Origin: Pseudoflavonifractor capillosus | Lineage (GTDB): Bacteria; Bacillota; Clostridia; Oscillospirales; Oscillospiraceae | DNA: 64,000 bases | Direction of reading: 5' to 3' | Assembly (NCBI RefSeq): GCF_016899775.1 | Contig: NZ_JACJJE010000008.1 | Coordinates: forward strand, 1 to 64,000 | Shown: piece after piece, positions 56,469-64,000 of the stretch | Numbering within the stretch: the first letter of the stretch is position 1 | How the letters are laid out: each line of letters starts with the position of its first letter | Program-made: the position numbers and the translations under genes | The notes under the pieces: generated by a model | What the model was told of the DNA's origin: nothing | The model's database searches: none | What the model saw: the letters and a program-made list of their open reading frames with translations, nothing else

Positions 56469-58154
56469 ATGCAGATGACAGACTTTTTAAGCCTGTTGGG
56501 GGGCCTGGCCCTGTTTCTGTACGGCATGCAGATGATGAGCTCCGGCCTGGAGGCCGCGGCCGGCAGCCGGATGAAGCAGATTTTGGAGCGGCTCACCGCC
56601 AACCGGTTTTTAGGGGTACTGGTGGGGGCGGCCATCACCGCCGTCATCCAGTCCTCGTCCGCCACCACCGTCATGGTGGTGGGCTTCGTCAACGCGGGCA
56701 TGATGACCCTGAACCAGGCGGTTTGGATCATCATGGGCGCCAACATCGGCACCACCGTCACCGGCCTGCTCATCGCCCTGGACGTGGGCGAGCTGGCCCC
56801 GCTCATCGCCTTTGTGGGCGTGGTGCTGGCCGTCTTTGTGAAAAAGCCCCAGCTGCAGCACGTGGGCCAGATCTTCGCCGGTCTGGGTGTGCTGTTCATC
56901 GGCATGGATATGATGAGCGCCGCCATGTCCCCCCTGCGGGAGTCGGAGGCCTTTGTGGGCATCATGTCCAACTTCTCCAACCCGGTGCTGGGCATCCTGG
57001 CAGGCATGATCTTCACCGCCATCATCCAGTCCTCGTCCGCCTCGGTGGGCATCCTGCAGGCCCTGGCCAACAGCGGCGTCATCGCCTACGCCAACTCGGT
57101 GTTCGTCCTGTTCGGACAGAACATCGGCACCTGCATCACCGCGGTGCTGGCCTCCATCGGCACCACCCGCAACGCCAAGCGCACCACCATCATCCATCTG
57201 ATGTTCAACATCATCGGCACCGTCATTTTCACCGCGCTCTTTATTCTCTTCCCCATCGCCAGCGTGATTGACGGCTCCCTGGTGCTGCCCGGCGCCCTCG
57301 GCAGCTTCCTGAGCGGCGTGCTGCCCGCCACCCCCGCCGGCCAGATCGCCATTACCCACACCAGCTTCAACATCATCACCACTCTGCTCCTCCTGCCCCT
57401 GGGCAACTACCTGGCCAAGGCCGCCGTGAAGATTCTGCCCGACCGCCCCGAGGACAAGGACGAGCGCATGCACCTGGAGTACCTCACCCCCATCCAGACG
57501 GGCAGCAAGGAGAGCGGCCTGGGCGTGTCCGCCATCCAGGTGGACCAGCTCCAGCATGAGCTCCACCGGATGATGCTCATGGCCCAGGAGAACGTGGAGG
57601 CCAGCTTCCGCTCGGTGCTGGACCGGAACGAGGACGAGCTCTCCCAGGTGGAGGAGACCGAGGAGTATATTGACTTTTTGAACCGGGAGATCTCTCTCCA
57701 CATCTCCCACGTGATCGCCTATGAGACCAACCAGCAGGCCTCCGCCGTGGTGAGCAGCTTCCTCACCATCTCCGGCAACATCGAGCGCATCGGCGACCAC
57801 GCGGACAACCTGGCCGGTTACACCCGCATGCTCAACCGGCGGGACATCGCCTTCTCCCAGACCGCCCAGCAGGAAATCGTCTCCATGCAGGACATCTGCC
57901 TGAACGGCATCCAGCAGCTCCTGTCCGACCAGGCCGGGAGCGTGGAGTGGCTCACCCAGGTGTCGGCCCTGGAGCAGCGCATCGACGACATGACCCGGGA
58001 CTACCGCCGCAGCCACCTGGCCCGGATGCAGAGCGGGGAATGCTCCGCCGAGGGCGGCATCCTCTACTCCGAGCTTCTCACCGACTTTGAGCGCATCGGC
58101 GACCACATTCTGAACATCGCCCAGGAGCTCTCCAAGGTCCACCAGCACATCTAA
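56469..58154 (+). CDS. Na/phosphate symporter with PhoU-like C-terminus
   Basis: A 561-residue NptA-type transporter. The membrane part (about 1-320) holds two inverted repeats with the family motif AVIQSSSATTVMVVG near 65 and AIIQSSSASVGILQA near 185. The C-terminal third is a PhoU-like helical bundle (about 350-550) with two ISGNIERIGDHADN / DFERIGDHILNIA metal-binding motifs. It imports phosphate with sodium, or exports it, as some homologues do. GAGGAGG precedes the ATG. Confidence 0.93.
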   Translation: MQMTDFLSLLGGLALFLYGMQMMSSGLEAAAGSRMKQILERLTANRFLGVLVGAAITAVIQSSSATTVMVVGFVNAGMMTLNQAVWIIMGANIGTTVTGLLIALDVGELAPLIAFVGVVLAVFVKKPQLQHVGQIFAGLGVLFIGMDMMSAAMSPLRESEAFVGIMSNFSNPVLGILAGMIFTAIIQSSSASVGILQALANSGVIAYANSVFVLFGQNIGTCITAVLASIGTTRNAKRTTIIHLMFNIIGTVIFTALFILFPIASVIDGSLVLPGALGSFLSGVLPATPAGQIAITHTSFNIITTLLLLPLGNYLAKAAVKILPDRPEDKDERMHLEYLTPIQTGSKESGLGVSAIQVDQLQHELHRMMLMAQENVEASFRSVLDRNEDELSQVEETEEYIDFLNREISLHISHVIAYETNQQASAVVSSFLTISGNIERIGDHADNLAGYTRMLNRRDIAFSQTAQQEIVSMQDICLNGIQQLLSDQAGSVEWLTQVSALEQRIDDMTRDYRRSHLARMQSGECSAEGGILYSELLTDFERIGDHILNIAQELSKVHQHI

Positions 58155-58164
58155 AATACACCAG

Positions 58165-58200
58165 GCCCCTCTCTGCCGCCGGGCAGAGAGGGGCTTTTTT
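58165..58200 (+). terminator. Terminator after the Na/Pi symporter
   Basis: GCCCCTCTCTGC (58,165-58,176) pairs with GCAGAGAGGGGC (58,183-58,194), followed by six Ts. Confidence 0.95.
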
Positions 58201-58206
58201 GTCAAT

Positions 58207-58413
58207 TCAGAAGTAAAACAGGTCCTCAAATTTCTTGTCCAGGGCGATGCATAGGATCAGGGCCAGCTTGGCGGTGGGGTTGAACTGCCCCGTCTCAATA
58301 GAGCTGATGGTCTGCCTGGACACTCCCACCAGCTGAGCCAGGTCCCCTTGGGACAGGCCCTTCTCCGCCCGGGCCACCTTCAAACGGTTTTTTAAAACCA
58401 GCTGTTCATCCAA
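58207..58413 (-). CDS. Short XRE-family transcriptional regulator
   Basis: A 68-residue single HTH_3 domain: LKNRLKVARAEKGLSQGDLA, then VGVSRQTISSIETG. The predicted start is TTG at 58,413, with GAGGGGGCGAGGG just before it; no ATG exists in frame before the upstream gene's end 14 bp away. This is the size and sequence type of regulators that sit beside small membrane proteins and repress their own operon. It is the last gene of a four-gene operon, and a palindrome overlapping the operon promoter is a candidate operator. Confidence 0.88.
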   Translation of the reverse strand: MDEQLVLKNRLKVARAEKGLSQGDLAQLVGVSRQTISSIETGQFNPTAKLALILCIALDKKFEDLFYF

Positions 58414-58427
58414 ACCCTCGCCCCCTC

Positions 58428-58736
58428 TCACCAGGTCCGCAGCACATAGCAGAGCAGGAAGCACAGGGAGGCGATGGCTCCGCACACGACCACCCAGAGG
58501 TACTTGCCCTCCCGCCGCGCCTGGTACTTACCCAAGCCCTCGGCGGCCAGGTACCCCCAGAACAGGGCCAGGGGCAGGTAGCTGTCCAGGCCCTTGACTA
58601 AGTTATACAGGATCACCGCCGAATTCAGCAGGCAGAAGGCGATCATCCCATACCGCCGCCCCGCGTTTTCCGCGTAGGTGACCCCCTCGTCCGTCTTCTC
58701 CCGACGGCTTTTTTCCAGAATATCCTGTTTTTCCAT
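58428..58736 (-). CDS. DUF6442-like small membrane protein, paralogue 3
   Basis: A 102-residue protein. A charged N-terminus beginning MEKQDILEKSRREK is followed by three to four hydrophobic segments (MIAFCLLNSAVILYNLV, YLPLALFWGYLAAEGL, WVVVCGAIASLCFLLCYVL). It is clearly related to the two genes upstream and the most diverged of the three. The function of the family is unknown. An XRE regulator follows after 14 bp. The assignment to DUF6442 is from memory of the EKxEILEKSRKE start. Confidence 0.75.
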   Translation of the reverse strand: MEKQDILEKSRREKTDEGVTYAENAGRRYGMIAFCLLNSAVILYNLVKGLDSYLPLALFWGYLAAEGLGKYQARREGKYLWVVVCGAIASLCFLLCYVLRTW

Positions 58737-58749
58737 GCCATTTTCCTCC

Positions 58750-59079
58750 TTACCCCTGCAGCGCGGGCAGGGTGTCCATCACATAGCTTGCCAGGGAGAA
58801 CAGGGAGCCCAGCGCCCCCAGGCACCCGACGACCAGCAGGTGCTTCTCCCGCCTGGCCCGGTACCGGCCCAGAGCCTCACAGGCCACATACCCCAAAAAG
58901 AATGCCAGCGGCAGGCTGTTGTCCAGCCCCAGTGCCAGGTGATAGACCTGTACCGCCGCACACAGGGCCAAAAATCCAACCACACCCCACTGGCGGCCCT
59001 TCTCCTGAGCGCGCAGAATTCCTTCGTCACAGAGCTGATTTTCCTTCCGGCTCTTCTCCAGAATCTCCTGTTTTTCCAT
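58750..59079 (-). CDS. DUF6442-like small membrane protein, paralogue 2
   Basis: A 109-residue protein starting MEKQEILEKSRKENQLCDEG, with helices around VVGFLALCAAVQVYHLAL, LAFFLGYVACEALG and LLVVGCLGALGSLFSLA. It is very similar to paralogue 1, especially in the N-terminal and first-helix regions. The ATG at 59,079 is chosen by homology and by GGAGGGA upstream; the longer frame would overlap the preceding gene. Confidence 0.78.
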   Translation of the reverse strand: MEKQEILEKSRKENQLCDEGILRAQEKGRQWGVVGFLALCAAVQVYHLALGLDNSLPLAFFLGYVACEALGRYRARREKHLLVVGCLGALGSLFSLASYVMDTLPALQG

Positions 59080-59092
59080 TCTGCTTCCCTCC

Positions 59093-59410
59093 TTACGGCA
59101 GCGTGTGTTTGATATAAACCGCCAAATTAAGCACACAGGCCAGGGCCGCCACAATTCCCAGACCCAGATAGCTCTTTTTCCTCCGGAATCCATACTCGCC
59201 CAGGGCCTCACAGGAGATATAGCCCATGAAGAAGGCCTGGGGCAGATTGGTGTCCAGTCCCAGTACCAACTGGTAGATCTGCACCGCTATAAGCAGGCTT
59301 AAAAATCCAACCACGCCCCACTTCCGCCCCTTCTCCTGGGCGTGCAGGATGCCCTCGTCACGGAGCTGATTTTCCTTCCGGCTCTTCTCCAAGATTTCAT
59401 TCTTATCCAT
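59093..59410 (-). CDS. DUF6442-like small membrane protein, paralogue 1
   Basis: A 105-residue first gene of the operon, starting MDKNEILEKSRKENQLRDEG, with helices VVGFLSLLIAVQIYQLVL, AFFMGYISCEALG and LGIVAALACVLNLAVYI. GRKWGVVGFL is shared almost exactly with GRQWGVVGFL of paralogue 2. Tandem duplication produced the set. GGAGCTT precedes the start, about 75 nt below the operon promoter. Confidence 0.78.
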   Translation of the reverse strand: MDKNEILEKSRKENQLRDEGILHAQEKGRKWGVVGFLSLLIAVQIYQLVLGLDTNLPQAFFMGYISCEALGEYGFRRKKSYLGLGIVAALACVLNLAVYIKHTLP

Positions 59411-59490
59411 ATAAGCTCCTTTCCAGCTCGGGCCCCCTCCCGGCCCCGGCGCCTTGGGGCGGAGGCGGGATCATCCTCTGCTGTGAGCTT

Positions 59491-59528
59491 ATCCTATCAC
59501 GCCGCTCCCGTTTCGTCAAGTACACTTG
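59491..59528 (-). promoter_or_regulatory. Promoter and probable XRE operator of the small-membrane-protein operon
   Basis: Minus strand TTGACG (59,514-59,519), 17 bases, TAGGAT (59,491-59,496). The palindrome CAAGT-AC-ACTTG (59,517-59,528) overlaps the -35, and a second ACTTGGCA lies at about 59,545. Autorepression by the XRE protein of this operon is inferred. Confidence 0.65.
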
Positions 59529-59599
59529 GCAAAAAAATAATGAAACTTGGCATCCTGTCAAGAAAACTGGTTTTTTCGCTCCGTCCCGTCCTTCCAGGC

Positions 59600-59628
59600 T
59601 TGCGCCTTTGGGGCGGATGGATTACAAT
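59600..59628 (+). promoter_or_regulatory. Promoter of the thioredoxin reductase-like gene
   Basis: TTGCGC (59,600-59,605), 17 bases, TACAAT (59,623-59,628): the same hexamers and spacing as at 38,600. Confidence 0.7.
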
Positions 59629-59675
59629 AGGAAAAAAGGCGCCCGGGTGGGCGCCGGAAGCGAGGTGCTGCAAGC

Positions 59676-60593
59676 ATGACGGATATCCTTGTGGCGGGGG
59701 GCGGCCCGGCGGGGCTCACCGCCGCTCTGTACGCCGCCCGGGCGGGTAAGTCGGTGGTGGTGCTGGAGGGGAACGCCCCCGGCGGACAGATCAACTTCTC
59801 CCCCCTGGTGGAGAACTACCCCGGCCTGCCCTCCATCCCCGGCAGTCAGTTTTCCGAGGACCTGCTGCGCCAGGCGGAGGAGCTGGGGGTGGAGCTGGAG
59901 TATGAGGCGGTGACCAGCTTCCGCACCCACGGGAACGGTTTTCAGGTGACCACCGACTGCGCCCTGCGGGAGTGCCGGGCCCTGGTGCTGGCCACCGGGG
60001 TGCAGCACCGCACCCTGGGCCTGCCCGGGGAGGAGGAGCTGTTGGGCCAGGGCGTCTCCTACTGCGCCGTGTGCGACGGCCCCTTCTACGCTGGAAAGCC
60101 GGCGGCGGTGGTGGGGGGCGGGGACACCGCCCTCCAGGACGCCCTGTTCCTGTCCGGAATCTGCTCCCAGGTCACCCTGATCCACCGGCGGGAGGAGTTC
60201 CGGGGGGCCCGGCGGCTGGTGGAGCAGGTGCTGGCCCGGGACAACATCGCCTGTGAGATGGACAGCACGGTGGAGGAGCTGCTGACCCGGGAGGGCGGCC
60301 TCTTCGGCGTGACCGTCCGGAACCGGATCACCGGCCAGGCCAGGCAGCTGGAGGTGGACGGCCTGTTCATCGCCGTGGGCCAGCAGCCCCAGAACGGGCC
60401 CTTCTCCGCTCTGATCGCCGTGGACGAGGACGGCTACCTGTTGGCCGGGGAGGACTGCAAGACCAGTCTGCCCGGGGTGTTCGCCGCCGGGGACTGCCGC
60501 TCCAAGGGGGTGCGTCAGCTGACCACCGCCGTGGGGGACGGGGCGGTGGCCGGGCTGGCCGCCTGCCGCTGGGTGGACGAGCACCCCAACTGA
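59676..60593 (+). CDS. trxB: Thioredoxin reductase-like flavoprotein
   Basis: A 305-residue FAD/NAD(P) oxidoreductase. It starts TDILVAGGGPAGLTAALYAAR (FAD Rossmann loop). The redox pair is Cys130/Cys133 in SYCAVCDG, and the nucleotide site follows at VVGGGDTALQDALF. The second FAD motif GVFAAGDCRSKGVRQL is present. These are all TrxB features at the right length. The electron donor (NADPH or ferredoxin) is not settled. No thioredoxin gene is adjacent. The downstream Dus gene follows after 43 bp and may be co-transcribed. Confidence 0.88.
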   Translation: MTDILVAGGGPAGLTAALYAARAGKSVVVLEGNAPGGQINFSPLVENYPGLPSIPGSQFSEDLLRQAEELGVELEYEAVTSFRTHGNGFQVTTDCALRECRALVLATGVQHRTLGLPGEEELLGQGVSYCAVCDGPFYAGKPAAVVGGGDTALQDALFLSGICSQVTLIHRREEFRGARRLVEQVLARDNIACEMDSTVEELLTREGGLFGVTVRNRITGQARQLEVDGLFIAVGQQPQNGPFSALIAVDEDGYLLAGEDCKTSLPGVFAAGDCRSKGVRQLTTAVGDGAVAGLAACRWVDEHPN

Positions 60594-60636
60594 CCTCCCC
60601 CGCCTTCAAAACCTTGGATAGACAGGAGACAGACCT

Positions 60637-61608
60637 TTGAACTACTACTTTGCCCCTCTGGAGGGGGTGACCGGCTCGGAGTTCCGCCGGGCCCACCACC
60701 GCTGGTTCCCCGGCGTGGACGCCTACTACATGCCTTTCCTCTCCCCCACCCAGGACCACGTGTTCACCCAGCGGGAGCTGCGCAACGTCCTCCCGGAGCA
60801 CAACCAGGGGTTCCGGGCGGTCCCACAGCTGCTGACCAAAAATCCGGAGGACTTCCTCTGGTGCGCCGGAGAGCTCGCCGCCATGGGGTACGGCGAGGTG
60901 AACCTGAACCTGGGCTGCCCCTCGGGCACAGTGACGGCCAAGGGAAAGGGGGCCGGGATGCTGGCCCGGCCGGAGGAGCTGGACTGTTTTCTAGATACGG
61001 TCTTTTCCCAGGCTCCCCCCATGAAAATCTCCCTGAAAACCCGGCTGGGGCTGGAGGGCCCGGAGGAGTTCCCCCGCCTGCTGGAGATCTTTGCAAAATA
61101 CCCGGTCTCCCTGCTCATTCTCCACCCCCGGGTGCGCGCCGACTTTTACAAGCGCCCGGTGCGCATGGAGTGGTTCCGCTATGCCCTGGACCACTACAAG
61201 GGACCCCTGTGCTTCAACGGCGGCCTGGTGACCGCCGGGGACTGCGCCCTCTTCGCCCGGGACTTCCCCGGCGTGGACCAGGTGATGATCGGCCAGGGTC
61301 TGCTGGCCAACCCCGCCCTGGTGCGCCAGGCCAGGGGCGGCCCCGGGCCGGACAAGGATACCCTCCGGGCCTTCCACGACGAGCTGTACCACACCTATCT
61401 GGAGTGCTTCGCCAGCCAGCGGAACACGGTCTTCCACATGAAGGAGCTGTGGAGCTACCTGTCCCGGCTGTTTGTGGGGGCGGAAGGAAAACCCCTCAAG
61501 CGCATCCGCAAGGCGGCCGATTCCCCCGCCTATGAGGCGGCGGTGGACCAGATGTTCTCCCTCCCCCTGCGGGAGGAGGCGGAATGGGGGACGGGCGCAC
61601 CCCTCTGA
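60637..61608 (+). CDS. tRNA-dihydrouridine synthase
   Basis: A 323-residue FMN enzyme that reduces uridines in tRNA. It opens YYFAPLEGVTGSEFRR, has the catalytic Cys in NLNLGCPSGTVTAKGKGAGM, the FMN phosphate region near GGLVTAGDC, and GQGLLANPALVRQ. The predicted start is TTG at 60,637, with AGGAG eight bases upstream; no ATG is available before NYYFAPLEG. The short length and divergent N-terminus suggest a clostridial Dus subgroup, so I give no letter. Confidence 0.88.
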   Translation: MNYYFAPLEGVTGSEFRRAHHRWFPGVDAYYMPFLSPTQDHVFTQRELRNVLPEHNQGFRAVPQLLTKNPEDFLWCAGELAAMGYGEVNLNLGCPSGTVTAKGKGAGMLARPEELDCFLDTVFSQAPPMKISLKTRLGLEGPEEFPRLLEIFAKYPVSLLILHPRVRADFYKRPVRMEWFRYALDHYKGPLCFNGGLVTAGDCALFARDFPGVDQVMIGQGLLANPALVRQARGGPGPDKDTLRAFHDELYHTYLECFASQRNTVFHMKELWSYLSRLFVGAEGKPLKRIRKAADSPAYEAAVDQMFSLPLREEAEWGTGAPL

Positions 61609-61662
61609 TTGGGAGCGACGCCCGCACTCCCGCTCCGGGCACGCCTCCATATCATAATGAAA

Positions 61663-61691
61663 AACGGCCGCCAGTTCTGCTGGCGGCCGTT
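61663..61691 (+). terminator. Terminator after the Dus gene
   Basis: AACGGCCGCCAG (61,663-61,674) pairs with CTGGCGGCCGTT (61,680-61,691); CCTCTTT follows. A second hairpin, GGGGAAAA/TTTTCCCC (61,706-61,731), and a -10-like TATAAT at 61,754 precede the next gene. Confidence 0.8.
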
Positions 61692-61786
61692 CCTCTTTGC
61701 AGAAAGGGGAAAAACCCTCCCCGTTTTCCCCAAAATGCGGACAGGCCCTTCCGTATAATGGAAGAAAACGGAAGGAGTGTGATGGT

Positions 61787-64000
61787 ATGAACCGCTGGCA
61801 CAGCGAGACGGTGGCCCAGCTTCTCCAGGAGCTGGACGCCAGACCCGGGGGGCTCTCCCCCCATCAGGCGGAGGAGCGCCTGCGGCGGTACGGTCCCAAT
61901 GAGCTGGAGCCCCCCAGGCAGGAGGGGCTGCTGGGACGGATTCTGGGACAGCTGAAGGACCCCATGATTCTGGTGCTGCTGGGGGCGGCGGGGGTGTCCC
62001 TGGCCGCCAGCGGCGGGGAGGACTGGCTGGACGCGGTCATCATTCTGGTCATCGTGGTGGTGAACGGGATCATCTCCATCTCCCAGGAGGACCGGGCCCA
62101 GCAGGCCCTGGAGGAGCTGCGGAAGTTATCCTCCCCCCAGGCCGCCGCCCTCCGGGGAGGAAAGGTGACGAAAATCCCCGCCGCCCAGCTGGTGCCCGGG
62201 GACGTAATCCTGTTGGAGGCGGGGGATCTGGTCCCCGCCGACGCCCGGATTCTGGAGTGCAGCCGCCTCCAGGCGGACGAGTCCCCCATGACCGGGGAGT
62301 CGGTGCCGGTGGAGAAGGCCCCGTCGGAGTCTCTGCCCGCCGACGCCCCCCTGGGGGACTGGACCAATATGGTCATCTCGGGCACCCTCATCACCGCCGG
62401 CCGGGGGACCGCCCTGGTATGCGCCACCGGGATGGATACCCAGATGGGCCATATCGCCGGGCTGCTCCTGGACAGTGAGGGGACGGACACCCCCCTCCAG
62501 CGGCGGATGGGGGAAATTTCGAAAACCCTGTCCTTCCTGTGCCTGTGCGTGTGCGCGGTGATGTTCGGGGTGGGGCTCATCCAGGGGAAGGACCTGCTGG
62601 ACATGTTCCTCACCGCCGTCTCCCTGGCGGTGGCCGCCATCCCCGAGGGGCTGCCCGCCATCGTCACCATCGTCCTGGCCCTGGGGGTGGGGCGGATGGC
62701 CCGGCGGGGGGCCATTGTGAAGAAGCTCCCGGCTGTGGAGACCCTGGGGTGCGCCGGGGTGATCTGCTCGGACAAGACGGGCACCCTCACCCAGAACAGG
62801 ATGACCGTCCAGCAGGTGTGGATTCCCGCCGGGGGCCGCCGGCGGGAGGCCCTGCTGGCGGGATGTCTGTGCAGCGACGCCCGCCTGGAGTGGCGGGCGG
62901 GGGCCCCCGCCGCCCAGGGGGACCCCACCGAGGGGGCCCTGGTGGTGGCCGCCGCCAGGGAGGGGCTGGACAAGAACAAGCTGGAGGAGGAGCAGCCCCG
63001 GCGGGCCGACCTGCCCTTCGACTCCACCCGAAAGCTCATGTCCACCGTCCACCCCAAGGCGGACGGCGGATTCCGGGTGTATGTGAAGGGGGCTCCGGAC
63101 GTGCTGCTGGACCGGTGCACCGCCGGCCCCCGCGGCCCCCTCACCGCCCCCCAGAGAAGCCGCATCCTCCGGGCCAACGAGGAGATGGCGGGACAGGCCC
63201 TGCGGGTGCTGGCGGTAGCAGAGCGGGACCTGGCCTTCCTGCCCCCCAGCCTGGACTCCCAGACCCTGGAGAGCGGACTCACCTTCCTGGGCCTGTTCGG
63301 CCTCATGGACCCGCCCAGGCCGGAGGCCCGGGAGGCGGTAGCACTGTGCCATAAAGCGGGGGTGCGGCCGGTGATGATCACCGGGGACCACAAGGCCACC
63401 GCTGCCGCCGTGGCCCGGGAATTGGACATCCTCCGGCCGGGGGACCGGACCCTCACCGGAGCGGAGCTGGACTTCCTGCCCCAGGAGCTGCTGGAGGAGG
63501 ACATCGAGCAGTTCTCTGTCTTTGCCCGGGTGTCCCCGGAGCACAAGATGCGCATCGTCAACGCCTGGCAGAAAAAGGGAAAGGTGGTGGCCATGACGGG
63601 AGACGGGGTAAACGACGCCCCCGCCCTGAAGGCCGCCGACATCGGCTGCGCCATGGGCCGCTCCGGCACCGACGTGGCCAAGGGGGCGGCGGCCATGATC
63701 CTCACCGACGACAACTTCTCCACCATCGTGGAGGCCATCGAGGAGGGCCGAGGCATCTACGCCAACATCCGCAAGGCCATCCACTACCTGCTCTCCTGCA
63801 ACATCGGGGAGATTTTGACCATCTTTGTAGCCACCCTGCTGAATTTCGGACAGATGCCCCTGGTGCCGGTGCAGCTGCTGTGGCTCAACCTGGTCACCGA
63901 CTCCCTCCCCGCCCTGGCCCTGGGGGTGGAGCCGGTGGAGGCCGGGGTGATGGAGCAGCCCCCCCGCCCGGCGGACCAGGGGCTGTTCGACCAGAAGTTC
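61787..64000 (+). CDS. P-type calcium-transporting ATPase, truncated by window end
   Basis: At least 738 residues of a P-type (PII) cation pump; the frame is still open at the last base. Order: cation-ATPase N-domain ([20 protein letters not shown] region), helices M1-M2, actuator domain with TGES ([10 protein letters not shown]), M3-M4 with the ion-site sequence [18 protein letters not shown], phosphorylation site CSDKTGTLT with Asp329, nucleotide domain with KGAPDVLL, hinge [16 protein letters not shown], and the start of the C-terminal helices. PEGLPA is typical of Ca pumps of the SERCA/PMCA type. GGAAGGAG precedes the ATG. Confidence 0.92.
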   Translation, partial: MNRWHSETVAQLLQELDARPGGLSPHQAEERLRRYGPNELEPPRQEGLLGRILGQLKDPMILVLLGAAGVSLAASGGEDWLDAVIILVIVVVNGIISISQEDRAQQALEELRKLSSPQAAALRGGKVTKIPAAQLVPGDVILLEAGDLVPADARILECSRLQADESPMTGESVPVEKAPSESLPADAPLGDWTNMVISGTLITAGRGTALVCATGMDTQMGHIAGLLLDSEGTDTPLQRRMGEISKTLSFLCLCVCAVMFGVGLIQGKDLLDMFLTAVSLAVAAIPEGLPAIVTIVLALGVGRMARRGAIVKKLPAVETLGCAGVICSDKTGTLTQNRMTVQQVWIPAGGRRREALLAGCLCSDARLEWRAGAPAAQGDPTEGALVVAAAREGLDKNKLEEEQPRRADLPFDSTRKLMSTVHPKADGGFRVYVKGAPDVLLDRCTAGPRGPLTAPQRSRILRANEEMAGQALRVLAVAERDLAFLPPSLDSQTLESGLTFLGLFGLMDPPRPEAREAVALCHKAGVRPVMITGDHKATAAAVARELDILRPGDRTLTGAELDFLPQELLEEDIEQFSVFARVSPEHKMRIVNAWQKKGKVVAMTGDGVNDAPALKAADIGCAMGRSGTDVAKGAAAMILTDDNFSTIVEAIEEGRGIYANIRKAIHYLLSCNIGEILTIFVATLLNFGQMPLVPVQLLWLNLVTDSLPALALGVEPVEAGVMEQPPRPADQGLFDQKF

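Noticed and set aside
61864-63784. Two long minus-strand frames opposite the P-type ATPase
   Set aside because: The plus strand encodes every P-ATPase motif in order; the minus products are Ser/Arg- or Gly/His-rich shadows.

Overview
The window is a GC-rich stretch of chromosome, apparently from an anaerobic gut Clostridia of the Oscillospiraceae type (Flavonifractor / Lawsonibacter / Intestinimonas-like). The evidence is Gram-positive: S-layer-homology (SLH) surface proteins, Gram-positive lipoprotein signals, DnaD plus DnaC-like replication proteins, a split chromate transporter, strong Shine-Dalgarno sites and high-GC codon use. Genus is inference from style, not a search. No rRNA, tRNA or CRISPR array was seen. 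Both ends cut a gene: a tyrosine recombinase at the left and a P-type ATPase at the right.

Region 1 (1-22,521) is accessory DNA. Two very large secreted SLH proteins (1,772-7,630 on + and 15,755-22,105 on -) flank a visibly less GC-rich amino-sugar island. The left SLH gene follows a tyrosine recombinase, a 268-bp segment bounded by perfect 14-bp inverted repeats, and an intact recombinase-like gene that has lost its catalytic residues. Inside the inverted repeats is a good promoter (TTGAAA-N17-TACAAT) that now points away from the surface gene, so this looks like an invertible promoter caught OFF. A homologous promoter with the same spacing stands in the productive direction before the second SLH gene, again followed by a recombinase remnant, here truncated. 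Together these look like two copies of one surface-antigen expression cassette, one switchable and one apparently fixed ON. The island between them (7,745-15,404) holds an AraC regulator, a NagB-like deaminase, NagA, a TRAP transporter with a frameshifted binding protein, a cupin and a SIS-domain protein.

Region 2 (22,522-34,350) is catabolic. An RpiR regulator precedes a complete 2-aminoethylphosphonate operon: ATPase, fused permease, binding protein, phnW, phnX. A beta-glucoside PTS with a GH1 6-phospho-glycosidase lies on the opposite strand. An ECF sigma / anti-sigma pair then diverges from a third SLH protein, and both sides carry matching ECF-type promoters (GTGCAAC ... CGTCT), which suggests a self-regulated envelope regulon.

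Region 3 (34,560-64,000) is mostly core genes: ABC-F protein, MoxR / VWA pair, AzlCD, MgtE with a long structured leader, a chromate transporter pair, NAD synthetase, DnaC/DnaD, MATE exporter, HtrA protease, Cof hydrolase, Na/Pi symporter, an XRE regulator with three tandem DUF6442-like membrane proteins, a thioredoxin reductase-like enzyme, a tRNA-dihydrouridine synthase and a Ca-type P-ATPase. The intergenic spaces at 43.1-43.8 kb and 46.8-47.9 kb carry three copies of an apparently undescribed structured repeat. Its helices keep their positions and lengths while their sequences change on both sides, a covariation pattern expected of a folded nucleic acid. The invertible promoter cassette and this repeat are the two observations most worth following up.
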